A stretch of DNA of 64,000 nt. It comes from UBA10646 sp046296295. GTDB lineage: Bacteria; Bacteroidota; Bacteroidia; Chitinophagales; Chitinophagaceae. Under the pieces are notes generated by a model. The model ran no database searches, was not told the DNA's origin, and was given only the letters and a program-made list of their open reading frames with translations. Of the stretch, positions 1-7,762 are shown one piece after another. Made by a program: the position numbers and the translations under genes. The stretch is from contig JBKBLG010000001.1 in NCBI GenBank assembly GCA_046296295.1, positions 186,001-250,000 of the forward strand, read 5' to 3'. Every line of letters starts with the position of its first letter. Within the stretch, counting starts at the first letter, position 1.

Positions 1-330
1 TTCGTTTTTTACCGCAAGGCTACCAATAGTACACAATGCAGCACCTGAGTTAAACACAATATCAACGTCGGAAGCTTGCTTGATACCGCCCCCAAAATCG
101 ATGATAAGGTTGGTTTTGCTTGCCAGGGTTTCTAGCACTTTCCAGTTTTTAACAGTGCCGGCTTTTGCACCATCTAAATCAACCAAATGAAGCCTTTGAA
201 TACCAGCATCTTGAAATTGTAAAGCCACCTCAAGTGGATGCTCGTTGTATATTTTTTTCTGTGTGTAATCGCCTTGTGTTAAGCGAACACACTTGCCTTC
301 TATAATATCTATCGCCGGAATAATAATCAT
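1..330 (-). CDS. hisA: HisA, phosphoribosylformimino-AICAR ribotide isomerase (C-terminus cut by window edge)
   Basis: The 110 visible codons begin MIIIPAIDIIEGKCVRLTQG, the typical HisA start with the catalytic Asp in PAID and the first phosphate-binding strand. LHLVDLDGA and DFGGGI follow, as in the HisA/HisF half-barrels. The enzyme isomerises ProFAR to PRFAR in histidine synthesis. The ATG lies 25 nt after the hisH stop, so the two are co-transcribed. A copy of the dispersed hairpin motif is at 8-22. The rest of the gene, and probably hisF and hisI, lie outside the window. Confidence 0.95.
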   Translation of the reverse strand, partial: MIIIPAIDIIEGKCVRLTQGDYTQKKIYNEHPLEVALQFQDAGIQRLHLVDLDGAKAGTVKNWKVLETLASKTNLIIDFGGGIKQASDVDIVFNSGAALCTIGSLAVKNE

Positions 331-355
331 ACTTATCAATTAAGCGTTGAATTGT

Positions 356-949
356 TTAACACAATTCGATAAAATTTTTTAACAATTGTTCACCCGCACT
401 AGCACTTTTTTCCGGATGAAATTGTACCCCATAAAAATTCTGTTTGTGCAATGCCGCACTAAATGGTTGTATATAGTTGGTTGTAGCAATAGTATCGTTA
501 CCCTTTGCAGCGTAATAGCTATGTACAAAATAGAAAAAGCTGTTGTTATCAATTTTTTGAAATAAGGGTGTTTGTAATTGATATGTTTTGCTCCAACCCA
601 TGTGTGGTACTTTTATAGCCTGTTGGTTGGAAACGAATTTTTGAACCCTTTCGGTAAATATGCCTAAACAAGGAGTATTATTTTCTTCGCTGAAACTACA
701 CATGAGTTGCATCCCCAAACAGATGCCTAAAACAGGTTGCTGTAAATTTTTAATTACCACATCTAGCTTACGATTTTTCAGGTATTGCATCGCAGAACTT
801 GCTTCACCCACACCCGGAAATATTACCTTATCGGCTTGTTGAATGGTACTAGCATCATCTGTTATAACCGCTGTATAACCCAAACGTTCGAGTGCATAAC
901 TAACACTACGAATATTACCAGCATTGTATTGTACAATTACTATATTCAT
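356..949 (-). CDS. hisH: HisH, glutamine amidotransferase subunit of IGP synthase
   Basis: 197 aa class I glutamine amidotransferase. The nucleophile Cys77 sits in GICLGMQLM and the His178/Glu180 pair in VQFHPEKS. An oxyanion strand FPGVGEA is present. HisH supplies ammonia to HisF, which makes imidazole glycerol phosphate and AICAR. The N-terminal MNIVIVQYNAGNIRSV is HisH-like and differs from the TrpG copy at 5459-6061. The start codon is only 3 nt after the trpA stop, so hisH is physically part of the trp transcript. Confidence 0.96.
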   Translation of the reverse strand: MNIVIVQYNAGNIRSVSYALERLGYTAVITDDASTIQQADKVIFPGVGEASSAMQYLKNRKLDVVIKNLQQPVLGICLGMQLMCSFSEENNTPCLGIFTERVQKFVSNQQAIKVPHMGWSKTYQLQTPLFQKIDNNSFFYFVHSYYAAKGNDTIATTNYIQPFSAALHKQNFYGVQFHPEKSASAGEQLLKNFIELC

Positions 950-952
950 AAA

Positions 953-1726
953 TTATCGTAGGATAGATTGAACAAAATTTTTAGTGGTAAGTGCAACATC
1001 TGTGGGTTGTTGTAACAATGCTTTAATAAATGCAGTACCAATAATACCACCGTTGGCATATTTTGTTACCATTTTAAAACTTGCACTGTCGCTAATACCA
1101 AAACCTACTAAAATTTTATTTTTAAGTTGATATGATTGTAGGCGTTGCAAATAGGTAGTTACACCCGATGTATCTTGTGTTGAACCTGTAACTGAAGATG
1201 AACTCACCGCATAAATAAACCCACTACTTAAGTCATCTATCTTACGAATGCGTGCTTCAGATGTTTCGGGTGTTACAAGGAAAATAAAATTGAGCTCGTA
1301 TTTTTCTACAATAGGCTTATATGTGGTTTCAAACTCGTACATAGGTATATCTGGAATAATTAGGCCATCGATACCTACAGCTTTAGCCTGTGCACAAAAT
1401 TGTTCGAAACCAAATTGCATTACCGGATTAGCATATCCCATTAATATAACAGGCACATGAATGGTTGACCTCATGGTAGCTAGTTGCTCAAACAGTAATG
1501 CTAAGGTCATGCCATTTTGTATAGCAATATTGCTACTCTGCTGAATAACAGGCCCATCGGCAAGTGGATCACTGTAAGGCATACCAAGTTCAATGATATC
1601 AACCCCACTTTCTTGCAGTGCTTGCATAATGGTTAAGGTGTCATTTTTTTGAGGAAAGCCTGCTGTACAATAGATATTAAGTATGGGATGTTGTTGTTGT
1701 TCAAATATTTTTTCTAATCTACTCAT
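953..1726 (-). CDS. trpA: TrpA, tryptophan synthase alpha chain
   Basis: 257 aa TIM barrel, full length. The catalytic acids are in ELGMPYSDPLADGP (Glu46, Asp57) and the phosphate loop is near GFGIS and GGIIGTAF. It cleaves indole-3-glycerol phosphate to indole and glyceraldehyde 3-phosphate and passes indole to TrpB. The gene follows trpB after a 67-nt gap that contains a 28-bp repeat (1736-1763), the only sizeable gap between trpG and hisH. hisH follows after 3 nt. Confidence 0.97.
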   Translation of the reverse strand: MSRLEKIFEQQQHPILNIYCTAGFPQKNDTLTIMQALQESGVDIIELGMPYSDPLADGPVIQQSSNIAIQNGMTLALLFEQLATMRSTIHVPVILMGYANPVMQFGFEQFCAQAKAVGIDGLIIPDIPMYEFETTYKPIVEKYELNFIFLVTPETSEARIRKIDDLSSGFIYAVSSSSVTGSTQDTSGVTTYLQRLQSYQLKNKILVGFGISDSASFKMVTKYANGGIIGTAFIKALLQQPTDVALTTKNFVQSILR

Positions 1727-1735
1727 AATAGAAAT

Positions 1736-1763
1736 TACTGTTGAAGTGTGCGACGCAACGAAG
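1736..1763. repeat. 28-bp intercistronic repeat, copy 1
   Basis: This is identical, base for base, to 6093-6120. It sits between trpB and trpA. It contains GTGCGACGCAAC, in which TGCG-A-CGCA is a small palindrome, and GTTG/CAAC can pair outside it. No coding role is visible. It looks like a dispersed intergenic element that has landed twice in one operon. Confidence 0.75.
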
Positions 1764-1793
1764 CTGCCATATGCACTTAAGCCGATTCATAAA

Positions 1794-2990
1794 TTATAAA
1801 TACTGCATATAAGTTGCCAAATCTTTATCGCCTCTACCGCTTAAACAAACCACCACAATATCGTTAGGTTGAAACTTCATTTGATGCAACGCTGCAAAAG
1901 CATGTGCTGTTTCAAGCGCAGGAATAATACCTTCTAGCCTGCTTACTTCTAATGCAGCATCAATTGCTTGTTGGTCGGTAGCACTCAAAAACAAGCCTCT
2001 TTGCGTACTGAACAAGTTCGCATGCAAAGGACCGATACCCGGATAATCGAGCCCGGCAGAAATGCTGTGCGGTTCTATTACCTGCCCATCGTTCGTTTGC
2101 ATAAGTAAGCTTTTGCTACCATGCAAAATGCCGGGTTTTCCTAACTGAGAGGTTGCAGCCGACTTACCACTGTGCACACCTTCGCCGGCAGCTTCTACGG
2201 CAACTAATTGTACATTAACAGCATCTAAAAAATGATAGAAAGCACCGGCAGCATTACTGCCACCGCCCACACAAGCTACAACATAGTTCGGTTGATCCTT
2301 ACCCGTTTGTTGCAATAGTTGGGTAGCTATTTCTTTACTGATAACACTTTGCAATTGTGCTACCATATCGGGGTAAGGGTGTGGCCCTACAACGCTGCCT
2401 ATGATGTAATGTGTATCGAGCGGGTGGTTAATCCAATCTCTAATGGCTTCGTTGGTTGCATCTTTTAAAGTTTTACTGCCGCTTGTTGCAGGCACTACTG
2501 TTGCACCCAACATTTTCATACGAGCTACATTAGGTGCCTGGCGTTCAATATCTTTTTCGCCCATATACACAATGCAAGACAGCCCCATGAGTGCACAAAC
2601 AGTAGCGGTAGCTACGCCGTGCTGGCCGGCCCCCGTTTCGGCGATAATTCTTTTTTTGCCGAGGCGTTGTGCTATCAGTATTTGCCCAATGGTATTGTTA
2701 ATTTTATGTGCTCCTGTATGGCATAAATCTTCTCGCTTGAGGTAGATATTAGTGCGATGCAATGCACTTAGCCTTTCGGCAAAATATAAGGGCGTTGGCC
2801 TACCCACATACTGCTGCAGCAAATAATGGAATTGCTGTTGAAAGGCTTCATCGTTAATGATAGCCTGATATTGTTCTTGTAATTCGCTTACATTACGATG
2901 CAACATTTCGGGGATATAGGCACCTCCGAAATCACCATAATAACCATATTGGTTAGGCTTTTGAAACGATTTATTTATTTTTGCTTCCAT
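1794..2990 (-). CDS. trpB: TrpB, tryptophan synthase beta chain
   Basis: 398 aa PLP enzyme. The Schiff-base lysine is Lys96 in HTGAHKINN, and the phosphate-binding loop is GGGSNAAG. The N-terminal GDFGGAYIPEML is the usual TrpB1 start. It condenses indole with serine to make tryptophan in complex with TrpA. Its start is 22 nt after the trpF stop. The gene belongs to the order trpE-G-D-C-F-B-A. Confidence 0.98.
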   Translation of the reverse strand: MEAKINKSFQKPNQYGYYGDFGGAYIPEMLHRNVSELQEQYQAIINDEAFQQQFHYLLQQYVGRPTPLYFAERLSALHRTNIYLKREDLCHTGAHKINNTIGQILIAQRLGKKRIIAETGAGQHGVATATVCALMGLSCIVYMGEKDIERQAPNVARMKMLGATVVPATSGSKTLKDATNEAIRDWINHPLDTHYIIGSVVGPHPYPDMVAQLQSVISKEIATQLLQQTGKDQPNYVVACVGGGSNAAGAFYHFLDAVNVQLVAVEAAGEGVHSGKSAATSQLGKPGILHGSKSLLMQTNDGQVIEPHSISAGLDYPGIGPLHANLFSTQRGLFLSATDQQAIDAALEVSRLEGIIPALETAHAFAALHQMKFQPNDIVVVCLSGRGDKDLATYMQYL

Positions 2991-3012
2991 ATACTACTTT
3001 GTCAATATCACT

Positions 3013-3672
3013 TTAAGCAGTGGTTATATTAAGTTCTTGAATGAACTGTTGAATCATAGAAATATTCTTTACACCAGGGTGCGACTCAAACTTACTATTT
3101 ACATCAAGTGCAAATAAATCTTTGGCTACCGGCTCCTTCAAAAAATGTTGAATTGCAGGAGCATCTTCGGCACTCAACCCACCACTTAACAAAAAAGGCT
3201 TACCTAAGTTGAGCCCTCTGAGGCGATTCCAATTAAACTTTCGGCCGGTTCCACCATAGGCACCTTCGCCTTCGGCTGTTATACCGCTATCGAACAAGAA
3301 CATATCTGCATCGCCGTAATAGTCTTTTATTTTCCACTCTACATGATCGTACTCTGTAATACGAAATGCTTTAATGGTTTGTATGTAGTTACTTATTTGC
3401 TCGCATTGGTAGGGTGTTTCATTGCCATGTAGTTGAACCATATCTAAACCAAAGTTGTCGATATGATTCATTATTTCATCGTACGAGGCATTTACAAATA
3501 CACCTACTTTGTACACTTTCAGTTTTTCTTTCTTCACTTCATGTCCTTTTAAATGCTTTAACACAAAGCGTGGACTTTTGTGGTAAAAGATGAGGCCAGC
3601 GAATTGTACACCTATATCACCAAGTTGATGTAATTGATCAAGGTCGGTCATACCACACACCTTAATTCTCAT
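3013..3672 (-). CDS. trpF: TrpF, phosphoribosylanthranilate isomerase
   Basis: 219 aa TIM barrel starting MRIKVCGMT, with the general-base Cys6. The general-acid Asp is in MFLFDSG, and the phosphate loop is LLSGGLSAED. It converts phosphoribosylanthranilate to CdRP. The start overlaps the end of trpC by 11 nt, so translation is probably coupled. Confidence 0.96.
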   Translation of the reverse strand: MRIKVCGMTDLDQLHQLGDIGVQFAGLIFYHKSPRFVLKHLKGHEVKKEKLKVYKVGVFVNASYDEIMNHIDNFGLDMVQLHGNETPYQCEQISNYIQTIKAFRITEYDHVEWKIKDYYGDADMFLFDSGITAEGEGAYGGTGRKFNWNRLRGLNLGKPFLLSGGLSAEDAPAIQHFLKEPVAKDLFALDVNSKFESHPGVKNISMIQQFIQELNITTA

Positions 3673-4459
3673 GTTGGGTTGCTTTTAGTTCGGTTACAAA
3701 ATCGGCAAAGGCAATCGCTGGTTGGGTTTGCTTCATAAAGTATTCACCCATTAAGAAGCCATGAAACCCCGAACGTTTTAAAGATAATAACAATGCAACA
3801 CTATCAATACCACTTTCAGCAATTACGGGAATATTTTTAGGCAACTTGTTGAGTAATCGGATACTTGCTTCCACATTTATTGTAAAGTTTTTTAAATTTC
3901 TATTATTCACACCCACCATATCTACAGCTTCGCAGTAGTGCTGCAACTCAGTTTCGTTGTGCACTTCTAATAAAACTTCTAGTTGAAGTGATTGAGCAAA
4001 TTTTGCTAATGCTGCAACCCTAGCCGGCGAAAGACATGCAGCAATCAATAAAATAACAGATGCTCCGTACGCTTTTGCTTCTATTATCTGATACTCATCT
4101 ATAATAAAATCTTTTCTTAATAAAGGTACTTGCGTAAATGAACGTGCAGTAGCCAAATCGTGTAAGCTACCACCGAAAAAATCATGATCTGTAAGTACCG
4201 ATATGCCTGCGGCATCGGTTTGATATGCTTGTATTACTTGCGGTAAATGAGCAGTAGCATTGATCACTCCTTTGCTAGGCGACTGACGCTTAAACTCAGC
4301 AATTATGCCGGTAGTATTATGTTGCAATAATCGTTGTTTCAGCGAGTAAGTTGGTGCATAAAACCACGGTAACTGTTGCAAATGCTCAATAGTTACTTTT
4401 GTTTTTGCTTGCTGCACTTCAACTTGTTTGGCTGCAATAATGGTATCGAGAATATTCAT
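3662..4459 (-). CDS. trpC: TrpC, indole-3-glycerol phosphate synthase
   Basis: 265 aa. The motifs IAEFKRQSPSKG (catalytic Lys, substrate binding), PLLRKDFIIDEYQI, VGVNNRNL and IAESGI are all in place and in order. It closes the pyrrole ring of CdRP to form indole-3-glycerol phosphate. TrpC is a separate protein here, not fused to TrpF as in enterobacteria. The gene starts 3 nt after the trpD stop and overlaps trpF at its end. Confidence 0.97.
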   Translation of the reverse strand: MNILDTIIAAKQVEVQQAKTKVTIEHLQQLPWFYAPTYSLKQRLLQHNTTGIIAEFKRQSPSKGVINATAHLPQVIQAYQTDAAGISVLTDHDFFGGSLHDLATARSFTQVPLLRKDFIIDEYQIIEAKAYGASVILLIAACLSPARVAALAKFAQSLQLEVLLEVHNETELQHYCEAVDMVGVNNRNLKNFTINVEASIRLLNKLPKNIPVIAESGIDSVALLLSLKRSGFHGFLMGEYFMKQTQPAIAFADFVTELKATQHEN

Positions 4460-4462
4460 TTG

Positions 4463-5455
4463 CTATTGTTGTAAAGCTATTAATGTGTTTAATTTTTCAA
4501 GTGCCTTCCCTTGTTCTAAGCTATCTACCGCAGCAGCGTAAGCATCTTTATAAGAAGCGAAAATACCTGTACACTCCATGGCCTTTGCTGCATTCGCAAG
4601 CACTACAGCATTTTGCGACCAAGTACCCTTACCCTCTAAAATATTTTTGAATATGGTAGCCGATGCTTCTACAGTAGTGCCCCCTTCTATAGCATCGGGT
4701 GTAACCCATCGCTTACCCAACGTAATTGCATCAATAATAAATTCGCCTTGTTGTGTAATTACTTTGGTATCGTTGGTAAGTGAAATTTCATCGTACCCAT
4801 CTAATCCGTGAATAATGGTAAATGGCTTACCAAGATGCTGCAAAACATAATTGTATACTCTTGCCATTTCAACATTATACACACCAATAAGTTGATATGC
4901 AGGTTGTGCTGGGTTCACTAAAGGGCCAAGCATGTTGAAAAAAGTTCTTACACCTAAACTTTTACGCATTGGTGCTACTGATTTTAATGCAGGGTGAAAC
5001 ATGGGTGCATGTAAAAAACAGATATTAGCAGCATCTAACTCATGCTGTAATGCTTTGTTATCATTTTTATGTTTGTATCCTAAAGCCTCCATTACATTTG
5101 AAGCACCGCTAATACTTGAAGCACCGTAATTACCATGCTTAGCTACTTTAACACCCGCACCTGCAGCAATAAAGCAAGCCAATGTTGAAATGTTAAAGGT
5201 ATTTTTTCCATCGCCGCCGGTACCAACAATATCTAGTACATCTTCATTAAAATGTATAGGGATACATAATTCTAATAGTGCTTCTCTAAAACCAAGTAAC
5301 TCTTCAATAGTAATGGTACGCATGAGATATACTGTTACAAAAGCTGTAACCTCATATTCCGTATATGCACCTTGTGCAATAGCCAATAAGGCTTCCTTAG
5401 CTTGTTGCTTGCTAAGTGTTTTATGACTAAATAAATATTGTAATAAGTTTTTCAT
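4463..5455 (-). CDS. trpD: TrpD, anthranilate phosphoribosyltransferase
   Basis: 330 aa. The PRPP-binding GTGGDGKNTFNIS is near residue 80, followed by KHGNYGASS and VRTFFNMLGPLVNP. It transfers phosphoribose to anthranilate. No amidotransferase domain is fused, because trpG is a separate gene immediately upstream (3-nt gap). Confidence 0.97.
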   Translation of the reverse strand: MKNLLQYLFSHKTLSKQQAKEALLAIAQGAYTEYEVTAFVTVYLMRTITIEELLGFREALLELCIPIHFNEDVLDIVGTGGDGKNTFNISTLACFIAAGAGVKVAKHGNYGASSISGASNVMEALGYKHKNDNKALQHELDAANICFLHAPMFHPALKSVAPMRKSLGVRTFFNMLGPLVNPAQPAYQLIGVYNVEMARVYNYVLQHLGKPFTIIHGLDGYDEISLTNDTKVITQQGEFIIDAITLGKRWVTPDAIEGGTTVEASATIFKNILEGKGTWSQNAVVLANAAKAMECTGIFASYKDAYAAAVDSLEQGKALEKLNTLIALQQ

Positions 5456-5458
5456 GGA

Positions 5459-6061
5459 TCATTTACTTGTTACTACTAACCAATTATTAATAATTTGAAC
5501 ACCATTAGGCGTTAACACACTTTCAGGATGAAATTGCACCCCGTAAACCGGCAGGGTTTGGTGTTGCATTGCCATGATGTAGCCGCTGGCATCTGTTGCT
5601 GTTACTACCAATTCAGAAGGTAACTTATCATTAAACACTACCCAGCTATGGTAGCGCCCAACTTCAATGGTTTCAGGTAAGCCTTTAAACAATGGACTTA
5701 AAGGAACCCAAGTTTCATTTGTGTAAGTACCTTTAACATTACATGCGGTTGCAACCCCATGATACACATTAGTAAGATTCTTAAGTGTGCCTCCAAAATG
5801 TTGGCCAATAGCTTGATGCCCTAAGCATACCCCAAGAATAGGCTTTCTAGTTGCATATACTTGCAATACATCCATCAGTAAGCCGGCTTCTGTTGGAACA
5901 CCAGGGCCAGGAGAAAGGATGATTTTATCAAACTGTTCTAGGTCGCTTAATGCAAAAGCATCGTTACGAAGTACGGTGAGAGGTACGCCTGTTATTTGCT
6001 GTACTGCATGTACCAAATTATATGTAAATGAATCGTAATTATCTATGATCACAATGTTCAT
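5459..6061 (-). CDS. trpG: TrpG, anthranilate synthase glutamine amidotransferase component
   Basis: 200 aa class I amidotransferase. It shows NYDSFTYNLV, SPGPGVP, the nucleophile Cys79 in GVCLGHQAIG and His/Glu in VQFHPESVLT. It feeds ammonia to TrpE. The subunit may also serve PabB, as in Bacillus, but no pab gene is in the window. It follows trpE after a 92-nt gap holding repeat copy 2. Confidence 0.96.
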   Translation of the reverse strand: MNIVIIDNYDSFTYNLVHAVQQITGVPLTVLRNDAFALSDLEQFDKIILSPGPGVPTEAGLLMDVLQVYATRKPILGVCLGHQAIGQHFGGTLKNLTNVYHGVATACNVKGTYTNETWVPLSPLFKGLPETIEVGRYHSWVVFNDKLPSELVVTATDASGYIMAMQHQTLPVYGVQFHPESVLTPNGVQIINNWLVVTSK

Positions 6062-6092
6062 ACTAAGGATAACTTTATGGTTGAAAATGTAC

Positions 6093-6120
6093 TACTGTTG
6101 AAGTGTGCGACGCAACGAAG
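6093..6120. repeat. 28-bp intercistronic repeat, copy 2
   Basis: An exact copy of 1736-1763, located between trpE and trpG. The flanking sequences of the two copies are unrelated, so the repeat is discrete and not part of a longer duplication. Confidence 0.75.
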
Positions 6121-6153
6121 TAGCGTTATGTACAACAGCTCGTAACAATAGCT

Positions 6154-7569
6154 TTACACATGGCTGCTTGCAGCCGTAATTGCTTTTTTAAGTGCTTGTA
6201 ATTTGTGATGTACTTCTTGCAACTCTTGCGCTGGTACCGAAGCTGCAACTACACCTGCTCCGGCTTGATAGTATAGGGTGTTATGCTTGCTTAATAAAGT
6301 ACGAATCATAATAGCATGGTTGCAACTTCCATTTAATCCAATCATACCAATAGCACCGCCATAGTAGCCACGCTGTGTTGGCTCTAATGCTTGAATAAGT
6401 TCCATTGCTTTAACCTTAGGAGCACCACTTAAAGTACCTGCCGGAAAACTATCGGCCATTACTTTGAATGGATTTGCATGAGCATTGAGTTTTGCTTGCA
6501 CCTCACTCACCATATGTATTACATGACTGTAATAATGCACTTCTTTATATGCACTTACTTGTACATTATTACTATGTCGGCTAAGATCGTTACGAGCCAA
6601 ATCGACCAGCATTACATGTTCTGCATTTTCTTTTGCATTTGCCAGCAAATCGGCTGCTGCTGCTTTATCGGCTGCATCGTTACCAGTGCGTTTAAACGTA
6701 CCGGCAATAGGATGCACCGTTGCAATATTGTTTTGAATAATCAACTGGCTTTCAGGTGAAGAGCCCATTAATTTATAATCGCCATAATCAAAGAAAAACA
6801 AGTATGGAGATGGGTTGATGCTTCTTAAACGACGATACACATTAAACTCATCGCCCATAAACTTTTGTTCGAACCTGCGGCTTAAAACAATCTGAAATAC
6901 ATTGCCTTTATAACAATGTTCTATACCTTGCTGCACCATGCTTACAAAGGCATCGTCAGTTAAATTAGATGCTTCTTCACCAACAGTTGCAAACGGATAA
7001 CTAGGTACATCTTTCGCTGTAATAAGTGATAACAAACTATCAAAATCACTCTCAATACCGGCTATATGATTTTCACAAACATATAACTCGTCTTTATAAT
7101 GATTGATAGCAATTACATACTGATACAAACGATACCTTACCCAAGGAATTGTTACACCTTGCGGTAAATGTTGTTGCTGTAAGGTAGGTTCAAACAACTG
7201 TGTTGCATTGTAAGCAGTGTAACCGTACAACGCTTGTGCGAACGCTGCTTCGGGCACCGTACCAGCCACTTCAAAACGTTGTGCAAAATTCCAAAGCATT
7301 TCGGGAATATCGGCTGCTTTAACATCGAAAGTTTCGGCTGGTAAGTTGGGTAATTTGTATTCGCCAACGCTATCATTTGTAATCTCAATACCTGCAATAG
7401 CATTGATGCCTATGAATGAGAAACTGTTTTCAGCCGCATGGTTATCGGTACTTTCTAACAAAATAGTATCACGAAATTTATCACGCAACCGCAGATAAAT
7501 TCCTACAGGCGTATATACGTCGGCCAAAAGCGGCGTAACAGTTGTTTGTAATTGTAATTTCTTTTTCAC
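6154..7569 (-). CDS. trpE: TrpE, anthranilate synthase component I
   Basis: About 471 aa. The feedback-site motif LLES is near the N-terminus. The chorismate-binding core carries FQIVLSRRF, HPIAGTFKR, DLARNDLSR and PAGTLSGAPKV. It makes anthranilate from chorismate with TrpG. I place the start at the GTG at 7567-7569, giving MKKKLQLQTTVTPL. A longer reading from a TTG at 7608 would run through the attenuator hairpin and is unlikely. A motif copy at 7156-7170 encodes HLPQGV. Confidence 0.95.
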   Translation of the reverse strand: MKKKLQLQTTVTPLLADVYTPVGIYLRLRDKFRDTILLESTDNHAAENSFSFIGINAIAGIEITNDSVGEYKLPNLPAETFDVKAADIPEMLWNFAQRFEVAGTVPEAAFAQALYGYTAYNATQLFEPTLQQQHLPQGVTIPWVRYRLYQYVIAINHYKDELYVCENHIAGIESDFDSLLSLITAKDVPSYPFATVGEEASNLTDDAFVSMVQQGIEHCYKGNVFQIVLSRRFEQKFMGDEFNVYRRLRSINPSPYLFFFDYGDYKLMGSSPESQLIIQNNIATVHPIAGTFKRTGNDAADKAAAADLLANAKENAEHVMLVDLARNDLSRHSNNVQVSAYKEVHYYSHVIHMVSEVQAKLNAHANPFKVMADSFPAGTLSGAPKVKAMELIQALEPTQRGYYGGAIGMIGLNGSCNHAIMIRTLLSKHNTLYYQAGAGVVAASVPAQELQEVHHKLQALKKAITAASSHV

Positions 7570-7590
7570 GGTTGTTGCATTTGAAAACAA

Positions 7591-7618
7591 AAAGCCCCGA
7601 TTATACAATCGAGGCTTT
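7591..7618 (-). terminator. trp attenuator terminator
   Basis: On the minus strand this is AAAGCCTCGATT, a GTAT loop, then AATCGGGGCTTT, followed by a U-rich run (7584-7593). It lies between the Trp leader peptide and trpE. Its 5' arm GCCTCGA is complementary to TCGAGGC in the leader near 7652-7658, which gives a competing antiterminator. This is the standard arrangement for ribosome-mediated attenuation. Confidence 0.9.
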
Positions 7619-7646
7619 AGAATATGGGTAAACTATGGACATGTAG

Positions 7647-7703
7647 CTACCTGCCTCGACCGAGGTTGGTATGCCACCACCAATGTTTGTTTTGTACATT
7701 CAT
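7647..7703 (-). CDS. trpL: Trp operon leader peptide
   Basis: An 18-codon ORF, MNVQNKHWWWHTNLGRGR, with three consecutive Trp codons (7674-7682). Just after them, CCTCGGTCGAGG (7654-7665) forms a small hairpin. A ribosome stalled on the Trp codons would cover its first arm. That frees CGAGGC to pair with the terminator 5' arm, so trpE is expressed when Trp-tRNA is scarce. The ATG is only 4 nt after a promoter -7-like element. Confidence 0.88.
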   Translation of the reverse strand: MNVQNKHWWWHTNLGRGR

Positions 7704-7707
7704 GTTG

Positions 7708-7739
7708 CGAAAATGAAATAGTGCTTCGTAATTACCAAA
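7708..7739 (-). promoter_or_regulatory. Putative trp promoter (Bacteroidota type)
   Basis: On the minus strand TTTG (7736-7739), a 20-nt spacer, then CATTTTCG (7708-7715), which resembles TAnnTTTG with two mismatches. The same geometry, with a better match, occurs before the His leader. Start-site position is inferred. Confidence 0.5.
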
Positions 7740-7762
7740 ACTTTTTAAGTACTTACATGAAT

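Noticed and set aside
1736..6120. 28-bp repeats as an attachment-site pair or IS ends
   Set aside because: They are in the same orientation, flank normal trp genes with no integrase or transposase, and have unrelated flanks.
6154..7608. TrpE starting at 7608
   Set aside because: That start is a TTG inside the attenuator hairpin. The extra 13 residues are not family-like, and the GTG at 7569 fits better.
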